A DNA stretch of 64,000 nucleotides from Laetiporus sulphureus 93-53. Taxonomy: Eukaryota > Basidiomycota > Agaricomycetes > Polyporales > Laetiporaceae. The notes beneath the pieces are model-generated. The model saw only the letters and a program-made list of their open reading frames with translations. It did not search any database and was not told the DNA's origin. Positions 38,738 to 49,815 of the stretch are shown piece by piece (the first letter of the stretch is position 1; every line of letters begins with the position of its first letter). The DNA is taken from positions 987,167 to 1,051,166 of the forward strand of contig NW_024468513.1 in assembly GCF_001632365.1 (NCBI RefSeq), given 5' to 3'. The position numbers and the translations under genes are program-made.

Positions 38738-40866
38738 ATGCACGCCTCTATAGCTGTGGCGCTCGTGCTCATCTTGCTGGGTGTCTACGTAGCATGGTGT
38801 CGGCCCTTTTATGAAACAGATAGGAAGCCTCTCTTCTCGGGACCCAGGCCTCTGCCTTTGCTTGGGAATGTTCATCAGATACCAGCAGACTATCAGCACA
38901 TTACATTCGCGCAATGGAGCAACAAGTACGGTATGTTTTCTTGCACTAAAGATCTGATTTCGGCCGAATAACATACCTTTTAGGAGACGTGATATTTGCG
39001 CGGCTCTTTCTCAAGCCCATATTGGTCGTGAATTCTGTAGAGGCTGCGTGCGATCTCATGGAGAAACGTGGAGTCAAGTATTCAGACCGACCACGTTTTG
39101 TTTTCCTGAGAGAGCTGTGCGTCAAGTCCAACTGTTCCAGGTGTCTCTCTGATTGCGCGATTAGCGTGAGATTGAACACAAATACTGCGTTGCTTCCATA
39201 TGGCGAGCTGTGGCGCCGTCACCGCCGATGGCTGCAAGCCGCAGTTCTGGACAAGAACATGCTTGATAGCTATCGTCCTCTCGAAAGGAGAGAGATTATC
39301 CGACTGCTCAATGGATTGATTCAAACGCCTGACGACTTTTCGTCGCATCTCAAAGGGTGAGCTACGCTGACGGCGCTACAAATTCTTTTGACATTGCTTT
39401 CAGATTTGTCGGGGCTCTTGTTATGGAGATCGGATATGGCCACACTGTAAAGTCGCCCGACAACGATGAGTTTATTCGGCTGGCTGATAGGGCTGTGACG
39501 GACGCATTGGAAGCTGGGAGTCTTGAGGCTACATTGATCGACTTCTTTCCTATCCGTGAGTGGCGTACCCTTGGTGTGCGGGAAGACTATTGAGCTATCC
39601 AATTTATTTCTATCTCTTGTTTATCTTAGTGAAGAACATGCCGTCCTGGATCCCTGGAGCCGATTTCAAGAGAAAGGCACTACTTCTAAGAGAATCGATG
39701 CGAGAGACGATCGAGGTTCCATACAGATGGGTCAAAGAGGCGATGGTATGTCATGTATGTTGTGCATCAAATTACTCTAACTTTCTGGTAGGCATCAGGC
39801 ACGGCGAAGCCATCATTCGTTAGTTCAATCCTCGAAGAGGAGTCCAGGAAAGGGCGACTTAGCCAAGACGACGAAGACAGCATCATGGGTGTCGGAGGCA
39901 TCCTGTACAGTGGTATGTCCTCCGTACTTCTTCTCTCCCGTCCTCGAACTAATGTCCCGGCTGTCATGATCAGCTGGCACTGACACGGCGAGTTCCACTG
40001 TATGAGTGTGCTCTACCCGGATTCTCATTCAGATCGTAGACATACACAGTCCTCATGACATTCATCCTCGCTATGGTACTATACCCTGACGTCTGCAAGA
40101 AAGCACAGGCCGAGATCGATAAGGTGGTCGGCATGGAACGGCTCCCAGACGTTGATGATAGAGGTTCGATGCCGTACCTCGAGCATGTGCTATTGGAGGT
40201 CTACCGGTGCGCCCATAACATTCTTGGGTTCGCAGCGACTGATCCATCTGACGCTGCAGATGGAACCCTCCCGTCCCTCTTTGTGAGTAGACTCTCTGCG
40301 GCACGACGTGGACTTTCTTATGTGGCTTTGCAGGCGTGCCTCACCAAGTCATTGGAGACGACGAGTATCGAGGCAGAAATATACCCTCAGGAACGATGGT
40401 CATAGCAAACATCTGGTATGCCGATCACTTTCTTTCGTTGTCTCTTTCTGAGCGTCTTTTTAGGCACATGGCGCATGATCCTGCACTGTATCCCAACCCA
40501 GAGGATTTCTGCCCTGAGAGATACAGCGAAATGGATGTATCCTCTGCAGAGTCTAGAGATCCGCGCAAATTCGTGTTTGGGTTCGGCCGGAGGTACACTT
40601 TCTCCGTATCGTCTGCTTATCACCACATATTGACTCCGCCGCTCTGTAGGCTCTGTCCGGGGCGGCAGTTTGCCGACGTCACAATTTGGCTTGCGATCGC
40701 AAGCATGCTCGCCGTGCTGGACATCAGTAAGGCACGCGACACGGAAGGGAGCGTGATCACGCCCGTACCAACTTTCGCCTCGGGCGCAGTGAGGTATGGA
40801 TTTTGCAACTGCATCATGCGCCTTCTCACGAGGAAGAGCCAGTCACCCGAAGCCCTTTCGTTGTGA
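38738..40866 (+). CDS. Cytochrome P450 monooxygenase (fungal, membrane-anchored)
   Basis: N-terminal anchor [20 protein letters not shown] is followed by the Pro-rich hinge [17 protein letters not shown], the C-helix WRRHRRW, the I-helix [14 protein letters not shown], the ExxR motif ([10 protein letters not shown]), the PERF-like CPERYSEM and the heme motif FGFGRRLCPGR, whose Cys ligates iron. About ten short introns; each keeps the frame. At the exon boundary inside the I-helix (40009-40045) the only canonical splice adds three residues (TYT) after GTDTASST, which is unusual. The pattern fits the large agaricomycete clans of OxyB-like P450s (CYP5144/5150 style), but I cannot assign a subfamily. 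It probably hydroxylates a hydrophobic or aromatic substrate at the ER. Confidence 0.9.
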
Positions 40867-41122
40867 GATTCGTCCGCGGTCGATGCACATCATGGAATCG
40901 GTCTCACAACTGGCTGCTAGCATACAAACCCAAGCTTGATCGACTACAGGTAGGGTGCATGAGGTAGAGGGCTTCAGGCATGTTAAACAAAGAGATGCAT
41001 AGAACGTCATACGTCGATCTCTGCAGAAACATGGATGCGTTTTTACATTCTTTGTGGACAAACAGAGGCTCCACGATGAACAAACATAATCTAGGATTAA
41101 TGGCTGCCACAATTTACTCACA

Positions 41123-41997
41123 TTACTTTGAGTCTTTACCATCTACTTGCGATCGCCACCCTTCGAACTCGGAATCCCAAATTTCCACAACCTTCTTCAC
41201 CACTTCTTCCGACGCGTCCTTCCATGCTTCATGCTTGTCCAGTCTGTCCATTGTCGTGATGGACAGGTGATCACCTGCCCATCTCCCGCGATGCAAGTCA
41301 CCCTCATAATACATCGAAATAGAGTTATCAGAGGACCAGCAAATCTGGGTGATGAGAACATGACCCAGGCCAATCTTGCGTCTCCCGGGCCCCCCTATCC
41401 CTTGAGGCCTTTTAGCGCTAGTGCCCGTCAAAGCCGCAACAGCACTGGCCCTCACGTACTCCCGCTTCGAGATGTTGCATAATACCCATCCATGAGTCTC
41501 GTCCTTCGAGATATCGATCGAGTATCGCGGCTTAGACCGGCGGGAAAACTCTTTGCGCTCGAAAGACGACAGCCCTTGAGGAAGCTCCCAACCACGTACG
41601 CTGCCAAATTTAAGGACATCAGGCTCCTGCCATCTAACGTCGTAAAGGGAAGTGGGACCGTCTGCGTCTGAGTCGTCTTCTTCATTCAAGTCGGCATCGT
41701 CTTCGTCTTCATCTCGGCCGCGATATTCGCGCAGTTCGCTCTTGGAGAGTATGCCTTCCGGTAGATCATCCCACTGCATGTAGTCACCGGCGCATATGAT
41801 CCGATCACCAGACCATGGTGCTGTCACCTTGCATACCAGCTCATACACGCGGGCCTCTCCAATGTCGGACAATGTCTTGTTCGTGAGCGACAGTGAGATG
41901 GCATCGCGCAGGTCGTCGATCTCGCCAAAGATGAGATACAAGATTTCGTGCGCAAGGTTCAATGACCCCAGTGCTGAGCTCGCGTCGAGGGATGGAC
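41123..41997 (-). CDS. F-box-like basidiomycete protein, 5' end unresolved
   Basis: The visible exon begins after a plausible acceptor at 41998 with PSLDASSALGSLNLAHEILY, then LIFGEIDDLRDAISLSLTNK, a degenerate F-box. Acidic linker (DEDEDDADLNEEDDSDADG) and a conserved-looking domain follow (DVLKFGSVRGWELPQGLSSF, ETHGWVLCNISKREYVRASA, GLGHVLITQICWSSDNSISM). It ends at 41123. There is an in-frame stop just upstream of 42010 and no ATG in between, so the start codon must lie in an upstream exon I could not find. F-box proteins recruit substrates to SCF ligases; here this is only suggested by the N-terminal helix pattern. Confidence 0.7.
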
Positions 41998-43016
41998 CTG
42001 CAATTATAACACTCTACTAAATTAGGACATCGCCATGCATCGAGTGGATGTCTGGTAGACGAACTTGTTTCTTGACATCGAATGCCGATGGAGGAAGGGT
42101 CACGGCAAGAAATGGCACGAAATGTTCGGGTGTACCGCCAAAAAGCCATTCACCCAGCTTTCCCAAGCCCGAGATTGCTGCCCGCTTGTCAAGATTGATG
42201 CTATGTATGCGGACTTGTCAGCCTCTCACGCCATCTTCTGTTCCCGCGGTGTGCATTACGCACAGGCACCAATACTGGCCCATCTTTCGCAGCAGTGCTA
42301 TCGAGCGAAGAGTATCGGCTCTTATCGGCTGCATGTTACGCCACAGCGTAAGTGAAACAGAAAGAGATCACGACCAGCAGAAATTGTAAAGTTTATACGT
42401 ACCGAGTGGAACGGTCAGCCCCGTATACTAGAGGGCCGCTCAGAGGAGATCGGAGAGCTGGAGTTGACACGAACAAGAGCCTGAGACTCGAGAGCGAAAT
42501 GACGAGTCAGCTGCAGAGCTCTCTGCAGGCCTTTCTGACCTCCCTCTGTCAGAGAAGGGTTTGTAGTCTGCCTGATAGGGGAGACAATGCAGGCCTGCCC
42601 GTGAGACTTTTAGGAACCACACAGATCTGACATGCCCGATGCGGTGAGCTTCAAAACGCAGCTGTGGCAGGGTGGCTGAACGTAGAACGTGGTGAAGCCC
42701 TGCAGACACTGGCAGCTGAGACTAGATCTTTACACATTTCTCCGCGGGTCATTTGGACCTGGGCGTGCGGATGCAGCGCCGACTCCAGGGCCCAAGTTGG
42801 AGCTGTGCAGTATAGTTATGGATAGTTATAGACGACCAAACGGACTTCTCTACATCTGGAGCGCGCGGACGCAGTTTGATCTTCCACGCAAAGAACACGC
42901 GTCGGCAATATCTATAAAATACAGTACACAGCGCATATGAAACAACAGTAATAGCACTGGCCTCCGCAGCGAGGCAACTAGCGATATACATCCCGCAACA
43001 CCGGCTCTTCCATCGC
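41998..43016. other. 1-kb stretch holding at most a missing 5' exon
   Basis: Between the F-box-like gene and the 3' end of bleomycin hydrolase. It probably contains the first exon and promoter of the former and the 3' UTR of the latter. No other coding region could be supported on either strand. Confidence 0.4.
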
Positions 43017-44910
43017 TCATGCCAGCGCGCCCTGTGAACGCACATAAGCTACAGAACGAGAACACAAGTACGCTCAAACGTACCATAGGGTCCCAGAGAG
43101 GCAACAACGTCTTCTTGCCGCTCTCAAACACCTTGACGAGCTCCTTCGGGGCAAGCGCCTTGGGTACGACAACCTGGTACACGAACCTACACCGAAGTCC
43201 GCCAATCAGCCGCCCATTGTTAAGTATCATGTCAACGAAGAAGCGTACTGCTCAAACCACTCGTCGGTCATCAGATAGTATCCCTTGTCGCCCGACGTGT
43301 CGCCCCACGAGTTCTCGACCTTGTAGCGCACCGGCTTGCCAGCCGCGTCGAGGTGCACGCCCGAGATGACCATCGCATGTGTCATTGCCGATTCGCCAGT
43401 GCGCAGGCGGTCTGCCTTCGTGAGCCCGAACTTGATGTCGAATGCGTTCTATGCGTGCGATGCCATGAGTAAAGATACAACAGGCTCGAGCAGGAGCATA
43501 CCTCGTAGTCGAACATCTTCGTGTCCATGATACCACCCTCGCGCTCGAGGAATTGGCCGACGTCACATCCGAAGAAGACGGGGTGGCCTGCCTTCATCAT
43601 CTTGACAACCGCGTTCTTCAGGTCGTCAATTTCGGTGTTCACGTCTATCCCACGACCATCAGCATCGATCCCGTAGCTCCCAGTGACACACGCACAGAGC
43701 ACGTCACGCCCGCCCCAGACGTTACCGAGCTTCTCGACGGAATACAGCTTTTCAAACTCGTTCCGCGGGTCATGGATGAGCGAGAACGAGTCCGCCGGCT
43801 GCACGCTCACTCAACAAATAGCAATGAATCGACAGTCGCTCCCACGCACCGCATACTTGTCGCTCGCAAACGTCTTGTAGAACTCCAGCGGCGTGCCCTC
43901 CCAGTGCCCTGCCTTCCCGTCCTTGTCATAGTAGTCCCACACGAACCTCTCGCCCAACTTCGGCGGCACGCCGAGCGTGGCGGTCATGATCGTGTACACC
44001 TCCTTCATCAGCTCCTCCTTCTTCCCGCGGAGCGTGCGCAGGATCGCGCCCTCGGAAAGCGCCCTGGGCGATGCGCGCAGGGACGCGGCGAGTGAGCGAA
44101 GGATGAGCGCGTGCTCGCGGAGCTTGACCTTGAGCAGCTTGTTCAGCGGGCCAGAAAGGGACGAGTGCGTCGACTCGGGATAGACGGCTTGCGGGACGAT
44201 GCCGTAGTTCTACATCTAGGTGAGTCGTCGTAGACAGTCAGGGATGGAGCGAGCGTACCTCGAGGATGTTTATGACCATGTCCCATTGTCCTCCGTCACT
44301 TATGAGATCCGAAGCCGTGTGCACAACTAGCCGGTCGTCGATCGGGCGTTCGGCGTGTAGGATGGAGAGCTCGAGGTAGTAGTTGGCCTTGTTCAACTTG
44401 TCCCAGAAGAACAGATACGACTAGTGGGCATCTCGCTCAAACCGCTCATTTCATGGTGAGATCCCGAAAAACATTCCGCACCTGAGAGCACTGGAAGTCA
44501 TCGAGGTTGAGCTTCTTCATGATATTGTACCGCAGCACGTTCGTGGTCGCGAACAGCCAGCAGCGGCCAGAAGACTTCTGGTTCGTGATCGGCGCCGTCT
44601 TGAACTCAAGCTGGGTATTGAACACATGCGTGTCCGCGATCTTCGCGGAGCGGTTCACAAACGTCGTCTGGATGTCGTTGTGGTGCAGGACGGTGCGGAC
44701 GAGTTGCGCCTTCGGGTGTGAGGAGATAGCTTCCTCCCAGGCGTTGACGTTCGCCATCGACAGTGAGCCATCCGCGGACTTTGCAGACTGGAGGCGCACG
44801 GAGGCGAGCGAGTCGGTGAGTTGCTCGACCGCGCCCCGCTTCTCGTCGACGGCGGGGGTGGCAGCGGGTGAAGAAGTGGAGGGAGCGGGCTTGGAGTTGG
44901 TGGCACCCAT
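43017..44910 (-). CDS. BLH1: Bleomycin hydrolase, C1B cysteine aminopeptidase
   Basis: Starts MGATNSKPAPSTSSPAATPA. The catalytic Gln and Cys are in ITNQKSSGRCWLFATTNVLR, the His in ESAMTHAMVISGVHLD and the Asn in KVENSWGDTSGDKGYYLM. Further family blocks are FNTQLEFKTAPITNQ, FWDKLNKANYYLELSI, GGQWDMVINILENYGIVPQ and GRDVLYVNTEIDDLKNA-type segments. The last intron leads to WDPM|GALA, the C-terminus that inserts in the active site of the hexamer and limits it to aminopeptidase action. The protein removes N-terminal residues from peptides and inactivates bleomycin and homocysteine thiolactone. An N-terminal extension of about 50 low-complexity residues (Ser/Pro/Ala) with MGxxxS could allow myristoylation; this is inference. 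Confidence 0.94.
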
Positions 44911-45718
44911 GTTTGATGATGGACGGTGAACGGTTATCGGACAGCGAACAGCTCAGAGGAGGTTATAACTGTCCAGGTACACGAGATAGCTGAGTGACGG
45001 CGGCCATATGCGTGCGGGTCACACCCCGCGATAAAGACATGCATTTCAATTGGCCCTCGTTTACGCAGCTAGCTAGCGCATCAGGGCTGCTTACCAGTCA
45101 AAGTCAATGGAAAGTCATACGCTGGTCCGTGCAAGGATCTGCCACGACTCATTGGAACGCACGCGGGCGATGAACGAAGTTCAGTATCTCTCGTACGGTT
45201 TTGTGGAAGCTGGCAGAGGCACAGAGATCGCGACGGAGGACGATCGTAATGTTACATGCGAGGATACACTGGCTGAAATCTTTCTTTGATCACCGACGAG
45301 CAAAAGTTAGGAGCCTGAGTGAGGAGATACATCCGGGTCGTTGCAGCGGCGCGAGAGGAGCATTGACCCAAGACACGAGTGGAGGTTACATGCGGCTTCG
45401 CTTCGGAGCACATCTACCCCTGTCCCTAGTTGCTCTCTTAGCCGGTCACCGGCTTCAGGAGCAGCTAGGGACAGGCGCGGCTGGAGAGCAACTAGGGACA
45501 GGCATGCCCACTGGCTGAGCAGGTCGTGCGCACACCTCCAGTCACCGAGTCCGTCGCCTCGCGAAAGAGGTCGCGATCGACGCGTTAAATGAAGCGCCAC
45601 ATGCATCAATTCGCCGTCTACACCGGTCGTGTCATCCTGCTCCCCTCTCTCCCTGATCCTCAATCACATCTCCCCAGCAACGAACGCAACAGCCCGCTCC
45701 GCTCCCTGACGCCCCGCA
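44911..45718. other. Divergent intergenic region with a hairpin element
   Basis: About 810 bp between divergent starts of bleomycin hydrolase and the TBC gene. It contains the perfect inverted repeat at 45419-45502. No gene seen. Both promoters lie here. Confidence 0.4.
45419..45502. repeat. Inverted repeat (19-nt arms) with nested palindrome
   Basis: The left arm cctgtccctagttgctctc at 45419-45437 is a perfect reverse complement of the right arm gagagcaactagggacagg at 45484-45502. The 46-nt centre holds a smaller palindrome (gccggtcaccggc, about 45441-45453) and a third, near-identical copy of the right arm (45458-45475). This would fold as a stable hairpin in either strand. Confidence 0.85.
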
Positions 45719-48524
45719 ATGTCGAGTGATCCCGAGGCGGGCCAGCATCACGACCAACTGCCAGAGACCGAGCCAGAGCCGAGTCCGATCACCACGACAG
45801 CATTGTCGCCTTCTCTGGACGCCCTGCTCTCGCCCACAGAGGCTGGCGCACACTTCCCTATGCGCGAGTCCGTCGCTGCCTCCGACGCGACCGACGACGA
45901 TGCACGTTTCTCGACCGTTGCGCTCACCAGCACCCGCGATAGCTTCAGCTCAATGCGGCTGTCAGTCGGCTCCGATGAGTTCGATGGCGACTCGATAGAG
46001 GACAGAAGGAAGACGATTGCCGTGGGCTCTCTGGACCTGAACGCTGCTGCAGGTCTCGTGGGACAGCAAGAGGTGCGGACGCACAAGAAGACTGCTTCCA
46101 CTTCGACCATCCTGTCTGGACGGTCCATTTCGCTCATGATCGCCGACAGCGATGAGGGTTCCAGGAGAAGCAGCATTGAAGGACAACACATCATACAGGA
46201 AAAGTTTGCTCGCAAGCACGACGACTTGGAGGAAGAAGAGAACTCCGTAGATTGGGGTGCGTGGTACTTCCGAGCGGGAATCATCGTGAGCTCACAACCG
46301 AGTTGCACGCGCAGACTTCTGGGGAAACGTTGTTACTGGTGAGGCCCTAGTCTGAACAGGCTGCTTTCTCTCCTCGAATGAAACGAAGTCGTTAGACTAC
46401 CAGAAGTTCGCGGCTGAGCACCCAGAGGAGCTGGCAGCTGCTATCGGGAGCGGGATCCCGAAGACGATACGGGGCATGATCTGGCAGCTAATGTAGTGCG
46501 CCTTCAATATGTGGCTTTGAGCTGCTAGAGCCTACCTGATGGACTGCTTTTCCAGGACTGCTTCGAAGGACCCGGAGCTCGAGAGCACGTATTTGCGGCT
46601 GCTTAAGGAGATAAGCCCTCACGAGAAGGCCATCACACGAGATCTTGGAAGGTAATTTCTTCTTCTGTTCATAAACCTCGAAAGCAGGGCTAGTGTATGC
46701 GTGCACCCAACTTTATGGAGTTGCACCCTACCATGCCTACATAATTTTGGGCGACGCATATTATTTGCGCTCTTCGGTCGGCTTTACATTTCATCCATTC
46801 CGATCAAAGGGAATATGTCTAGCTGGCGAGATTCCGTGGTCTATCCTGTTTCCCCACAACGCGCTAGCGAGCGAGGTCTGGACGCGTTCTCAGCCACCCG
46901 AACACTTCCGAATATCCGTGCACTGGCTCTTGCGAGTTCTACAGACAATGAACGTACACTAGCGCGGAAGTTTGGAATGCGCTTTAAGATTCGGACTTGA
47001 CCACTGGAGACTGTCTCTATTCTCGTGGTCCAGTGAGATATTCTAACGTTGCTTTGCGGGCACAGAACATTCCCTCAGCATGCATTCTTCACGGATGGTC
47101 GCGGCATCGGCCAGGAAAACCTGTTCAACGTACTCAAAGCCTACTCTCTGTGAGTTCGCATAGACAGCACCGTTACCCGCGTTAACACTCCAGCAAGGTA
47201 CGATCCGCAAGTTGGATTCTGCCAGGGATTGCCCTTTGTCGCTGCAATATTGCTGTTGTATGTGCGTACGCATACACTTTGTTGGGTGATGTCCTATTGA
47301 CAACCTTTCAGATGCCGGATGAAGAAGCGTTCTGCCTGCTGGTCAGGCTCATGTACTCGTACGATCTCCGAGGACACTTCCTCCCTGACATGCCCAAGCT
47401 GCAACTGAGAATAGTGAGTGCGACGCGGCCTGGCATTGTGTACATTCGCTGACTATATGCATTAGTTTCAGGTTTGCTTTCGTCCGCTTGGCTCACACAA
47501 ACTCTCATTTTTTGTCTTCAGTTTGAGCGCCTTGTCGAAGAACACGCCCCCGTGTTGCACGTCCACTTCCTGCGGGAACGGATCAAGTCGAGCATGTACT
47601 GCTCGCAGTGGTTCATGACCATGTTCAGCACTCGGTAGGCCCTGAATGTTTCAATGAAATTGACCGATTTGCTGAATCTGGCTACAGTTTGCCAATGGAC
47701 GTGGTTTTCCGAATATACGACAACTGTCTGGCGAGTGGTATCGAGGCACTGTTTTCATTCGGCCTCGCACTGCTGCTGAAAAACGAGACGACCCTGCTCT
47801 CGCTCACTTTCGATCAGCTCGTCACGTTCCTTAATAACCAGATTTTCGATGTTTACCAAGTACATTGCGCCACTTTATGTCTTGTGTCGAGCTTATACGT
47901 TTCGTGAACAGGTCGTATCCTCGTCATCAACAGAAGGCGGAAGCGATGGAGAAGAAGAGAAGAAGGACGTCAAGTATGATACCGATCAATTCGTGGTGGA
48001 CGCACTTTCCTTGAAGATCACGTCGTTCATGCTCGATTCGTACGCTCACGAGTATGAAGAGCTCGTCCGGACAAAGAACGCACATGCAATTGAGATGGAT
48101 GCTCTCCGGAACAGCAATCGTAATCTTTCCGTTCAAGTGTATGCATATATCTCATTGATGGGTTCCGCTCGTCTTGAGTAATGGATGGTTGTGTTGCAGA
48201 AAAACCCTGGAGTCAAGTCTCGCGCAGCTCAACACCGAGCATTGCGAACTTCTCGTACGCCCTTGCTTGCCTTCTTTGTCCACGTCGTAGCCCTGATGAA
48301 TGCCTCGTAGACCGAACTGGTCAGGGCACGCCTTAGGCACGAGGAGCTGGAGTCCGAGCTTGTCAGGTATAAGCTGCTGTACGTCCCTCACGGTGCCTAC
48401 CCACACTGCAGAGTCTGACTGGAATGTAAGATATGCGGAGGCGATGCACAAAAGTGAAGACGCGATGTCGTCGCACCGGATTTCTCTTGCGGCCAGCAAG
48501 AGAGGAAGTGGGAGCACTGGCTGA
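45719..48524 (+). CDS. TBC-domain Rab GTPase-activating protein (GYP5/EVI5 type)
   Basis: A Ser/Asp-rich N-terminus (MSSDPEAGQHHDQLPETEPE) leads to DWDFWGNVVTDYQKFAAEHP and the TBC domain. Visible are the arginine finger GIPKTIRGMIWQLMTASKDP, RTFPQHAFF, the glutamine finger LYDPQVGFCQGLPFVAAILL, MPDEEAFCLLVRLMYSYDLR, HFLRERIKSSMYCSQWFMTM, and LPMDVVFRIYDNCLASGIEA. A C-terminal coiled coil follows (KTLESSLAQLNTEHCELL, RARLRHEELESELVRYKLLY), ending ASKRGSGSTG. Both catalytic fingers are present, so it should be an active RabGAP, probably for Ypt1/Sec4 class Rabs in exocytic traffic. One intron (46652-47065) is 414 nt, far longer than the others. Confidence 0.93.
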
Positions 48525-48617
48525 TGGTTACGAGGATCCTTTCGTGCAGTCACATCTGAAGCATTTTTTCTATCATTCATCAGGCATTCGACATGTGTAC
48601 ATTATCATCATTCCCTT

Positions 48618-49340
48618 AGTCAGGGAACGAATCCATCTAACTAGGTCAGCTGTAAAGGATAGGGCCTCTTCCGACAATCTCGAGCAGTAAAGCGACGCTG
48701 TCCAAGGAAGGCTCACTCTGAGGCAGCTGCTCGCGAGCGTCGAGTCTCTCTAGCTCTTACGCTCTATATAGTGGCCGGCACGCCACTGGAAAAGTTATAA
48801 TAGATATGTTGACAGGAACTTGAGATTGAGGTGTTCTTAATGTTTTGTGATTTTAAACAGGTCTACCTGTCATCTGTGGACACTCCCTTCATTTTCAAAG
48901 TCGTCCCGAAGTAGAGTGTGTCCACCACAGCTGAAGTGAGGATGGACCGTGACTCTGGCACTTGACGTGGAGTCCAGTGTCTGCCTGTCGTGACGATGTT
49001 AGTGGTTTCACCAGCCCAGCTGAAGGATTTCGCGTGAGTAAATGATTGTGCGGATGAACACACGTATGTGAAGTGCCAATTATTGTCGACCGCAAGAAAC
49101 CTACGGTATGTTGTCGCGCCGAAGCTCACAGGTTTCACATTTCCCGAAAGTACTACGCGTGCCTCCGGGCAGACCAACACATTTATCCATTGAATCGAGA
49201 ACAATTCAACGCCGAGCTGGAGCGCAACTCAGGATTAGTCCAAATTCTTTATACTCGTAGGTATCGTGTCGAGCGGCAGTGAAGATTAATTGAGAACCGA
49301 TGCGAGCTGCACCGTACAAGAAATTGAAGGTGATCACCGT
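48618..49340 (+). repeat. Dispersed repeat, copy 1 (about 0.7 kb)
   Basis: Long blocks match 52102-52712 in the same orientation, for instance gcgtcgagtctctctagctc at 48737 and 52227, and extended similarity around the phrases gtgcggatga, cagaccaacacattt and gcgagctgca. By eye the blocks agree at roughly 75-85 percent with several indels; copy 1 is about 110 nt longer in its middle. No coding frame is shared. It lies just downstream of the TBC gene. Likely a non-autonomous mobile element or a duplicated segment; ends are approximate and no clear terminal repeats or target-site duplication were seen. Confidence 0.85.
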
Positions 49341-49409
49341 CATACCCATAGCACCTTGACATGTCACATCAATACCCCGTGCAGGTGCAGAGCCACATCA
49401 CGCCGCTAA

Positions 49410-49815
49410 GTACCTTCGCTGCCGCCAGCGTACGGCGTGGCCCAACCCTCACTGCAGCACCCACACACGTACGTGCCGTCCGTGACGGCGGTGACGGGCG
49501 GCGGCAGTGGGGCGGAATTCCTGCCGCAGCTCCCACGGGCCCCCTTTGACCTGTTATGACATTCAGGCCACTGCTGTGTCCTAGATTCACAGCATTCGGA
49601 ATGTCATATGTTAGCGAAGCCTTCAGTCTAGCCGCAAAGACGCTCTTCGCCTCCCTCTCCTTCAGAGCGTCGTTGTTTCATGTGCTAGTCAACACGACTT
49701 CCACTTCGTGCTCCTGTCTCGGGCACAGGACGAATCGGCTGCCTACTGGCAGGAAGGATTGATTCGGGAGTGGATGGAGAGGCGTGGGCTGCTGGGTTGG
49801 TCCGGAGGAAGATGA
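49410..49815 (+). CDS. Unrecognised small gene, 5' end unresolved
   Basis: Two exons fit together. The first (about 49410-49552) reads PSLPPAYGVAQPSLQHPHTY, then VPSVTAVTGGGSGAEFLPQL and PRAPFDL. A 79-nt GT..AG intron (49553-49631) joins it to RKDALRLPLLQSVVVSCASQ, HDFHFVLLSRAQDESAAYWQ and EGLIREWMERRGLLGWSGGR, ending at 49815. The second exon has balanced helical composition and reads like real protein (HDF..LLSRAQDE..YW..GLIREW). The start could be the ATG at 49361 (MSHQYPVQVQSHITPL) but that frame does not join the first exon without a missing splice or a small indel. No family recognised. Confidence 0.5.

Noticed and set aside
40009..40060. A TA-AG or GT-CA intron in the P450 gene
   Set aside because: A canonical in-frame alternative acceptor (GATCGTAG|ACA) exists, so a new intron class is not required; only the three-residue insertion is kept as an observation.
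41123..41962. Start of the F-box-like protein at 41962
   Set aside because: The codon there is TTG, not ATG. The frame continues upstream to a splice acceptor.
43017..44910. Plus-strand frames of 100-180 codons over bleomycin hydrolase
   Set aside because: GC-rich antisense shadows; the minus strand carries all catalytic motifs of the protease.
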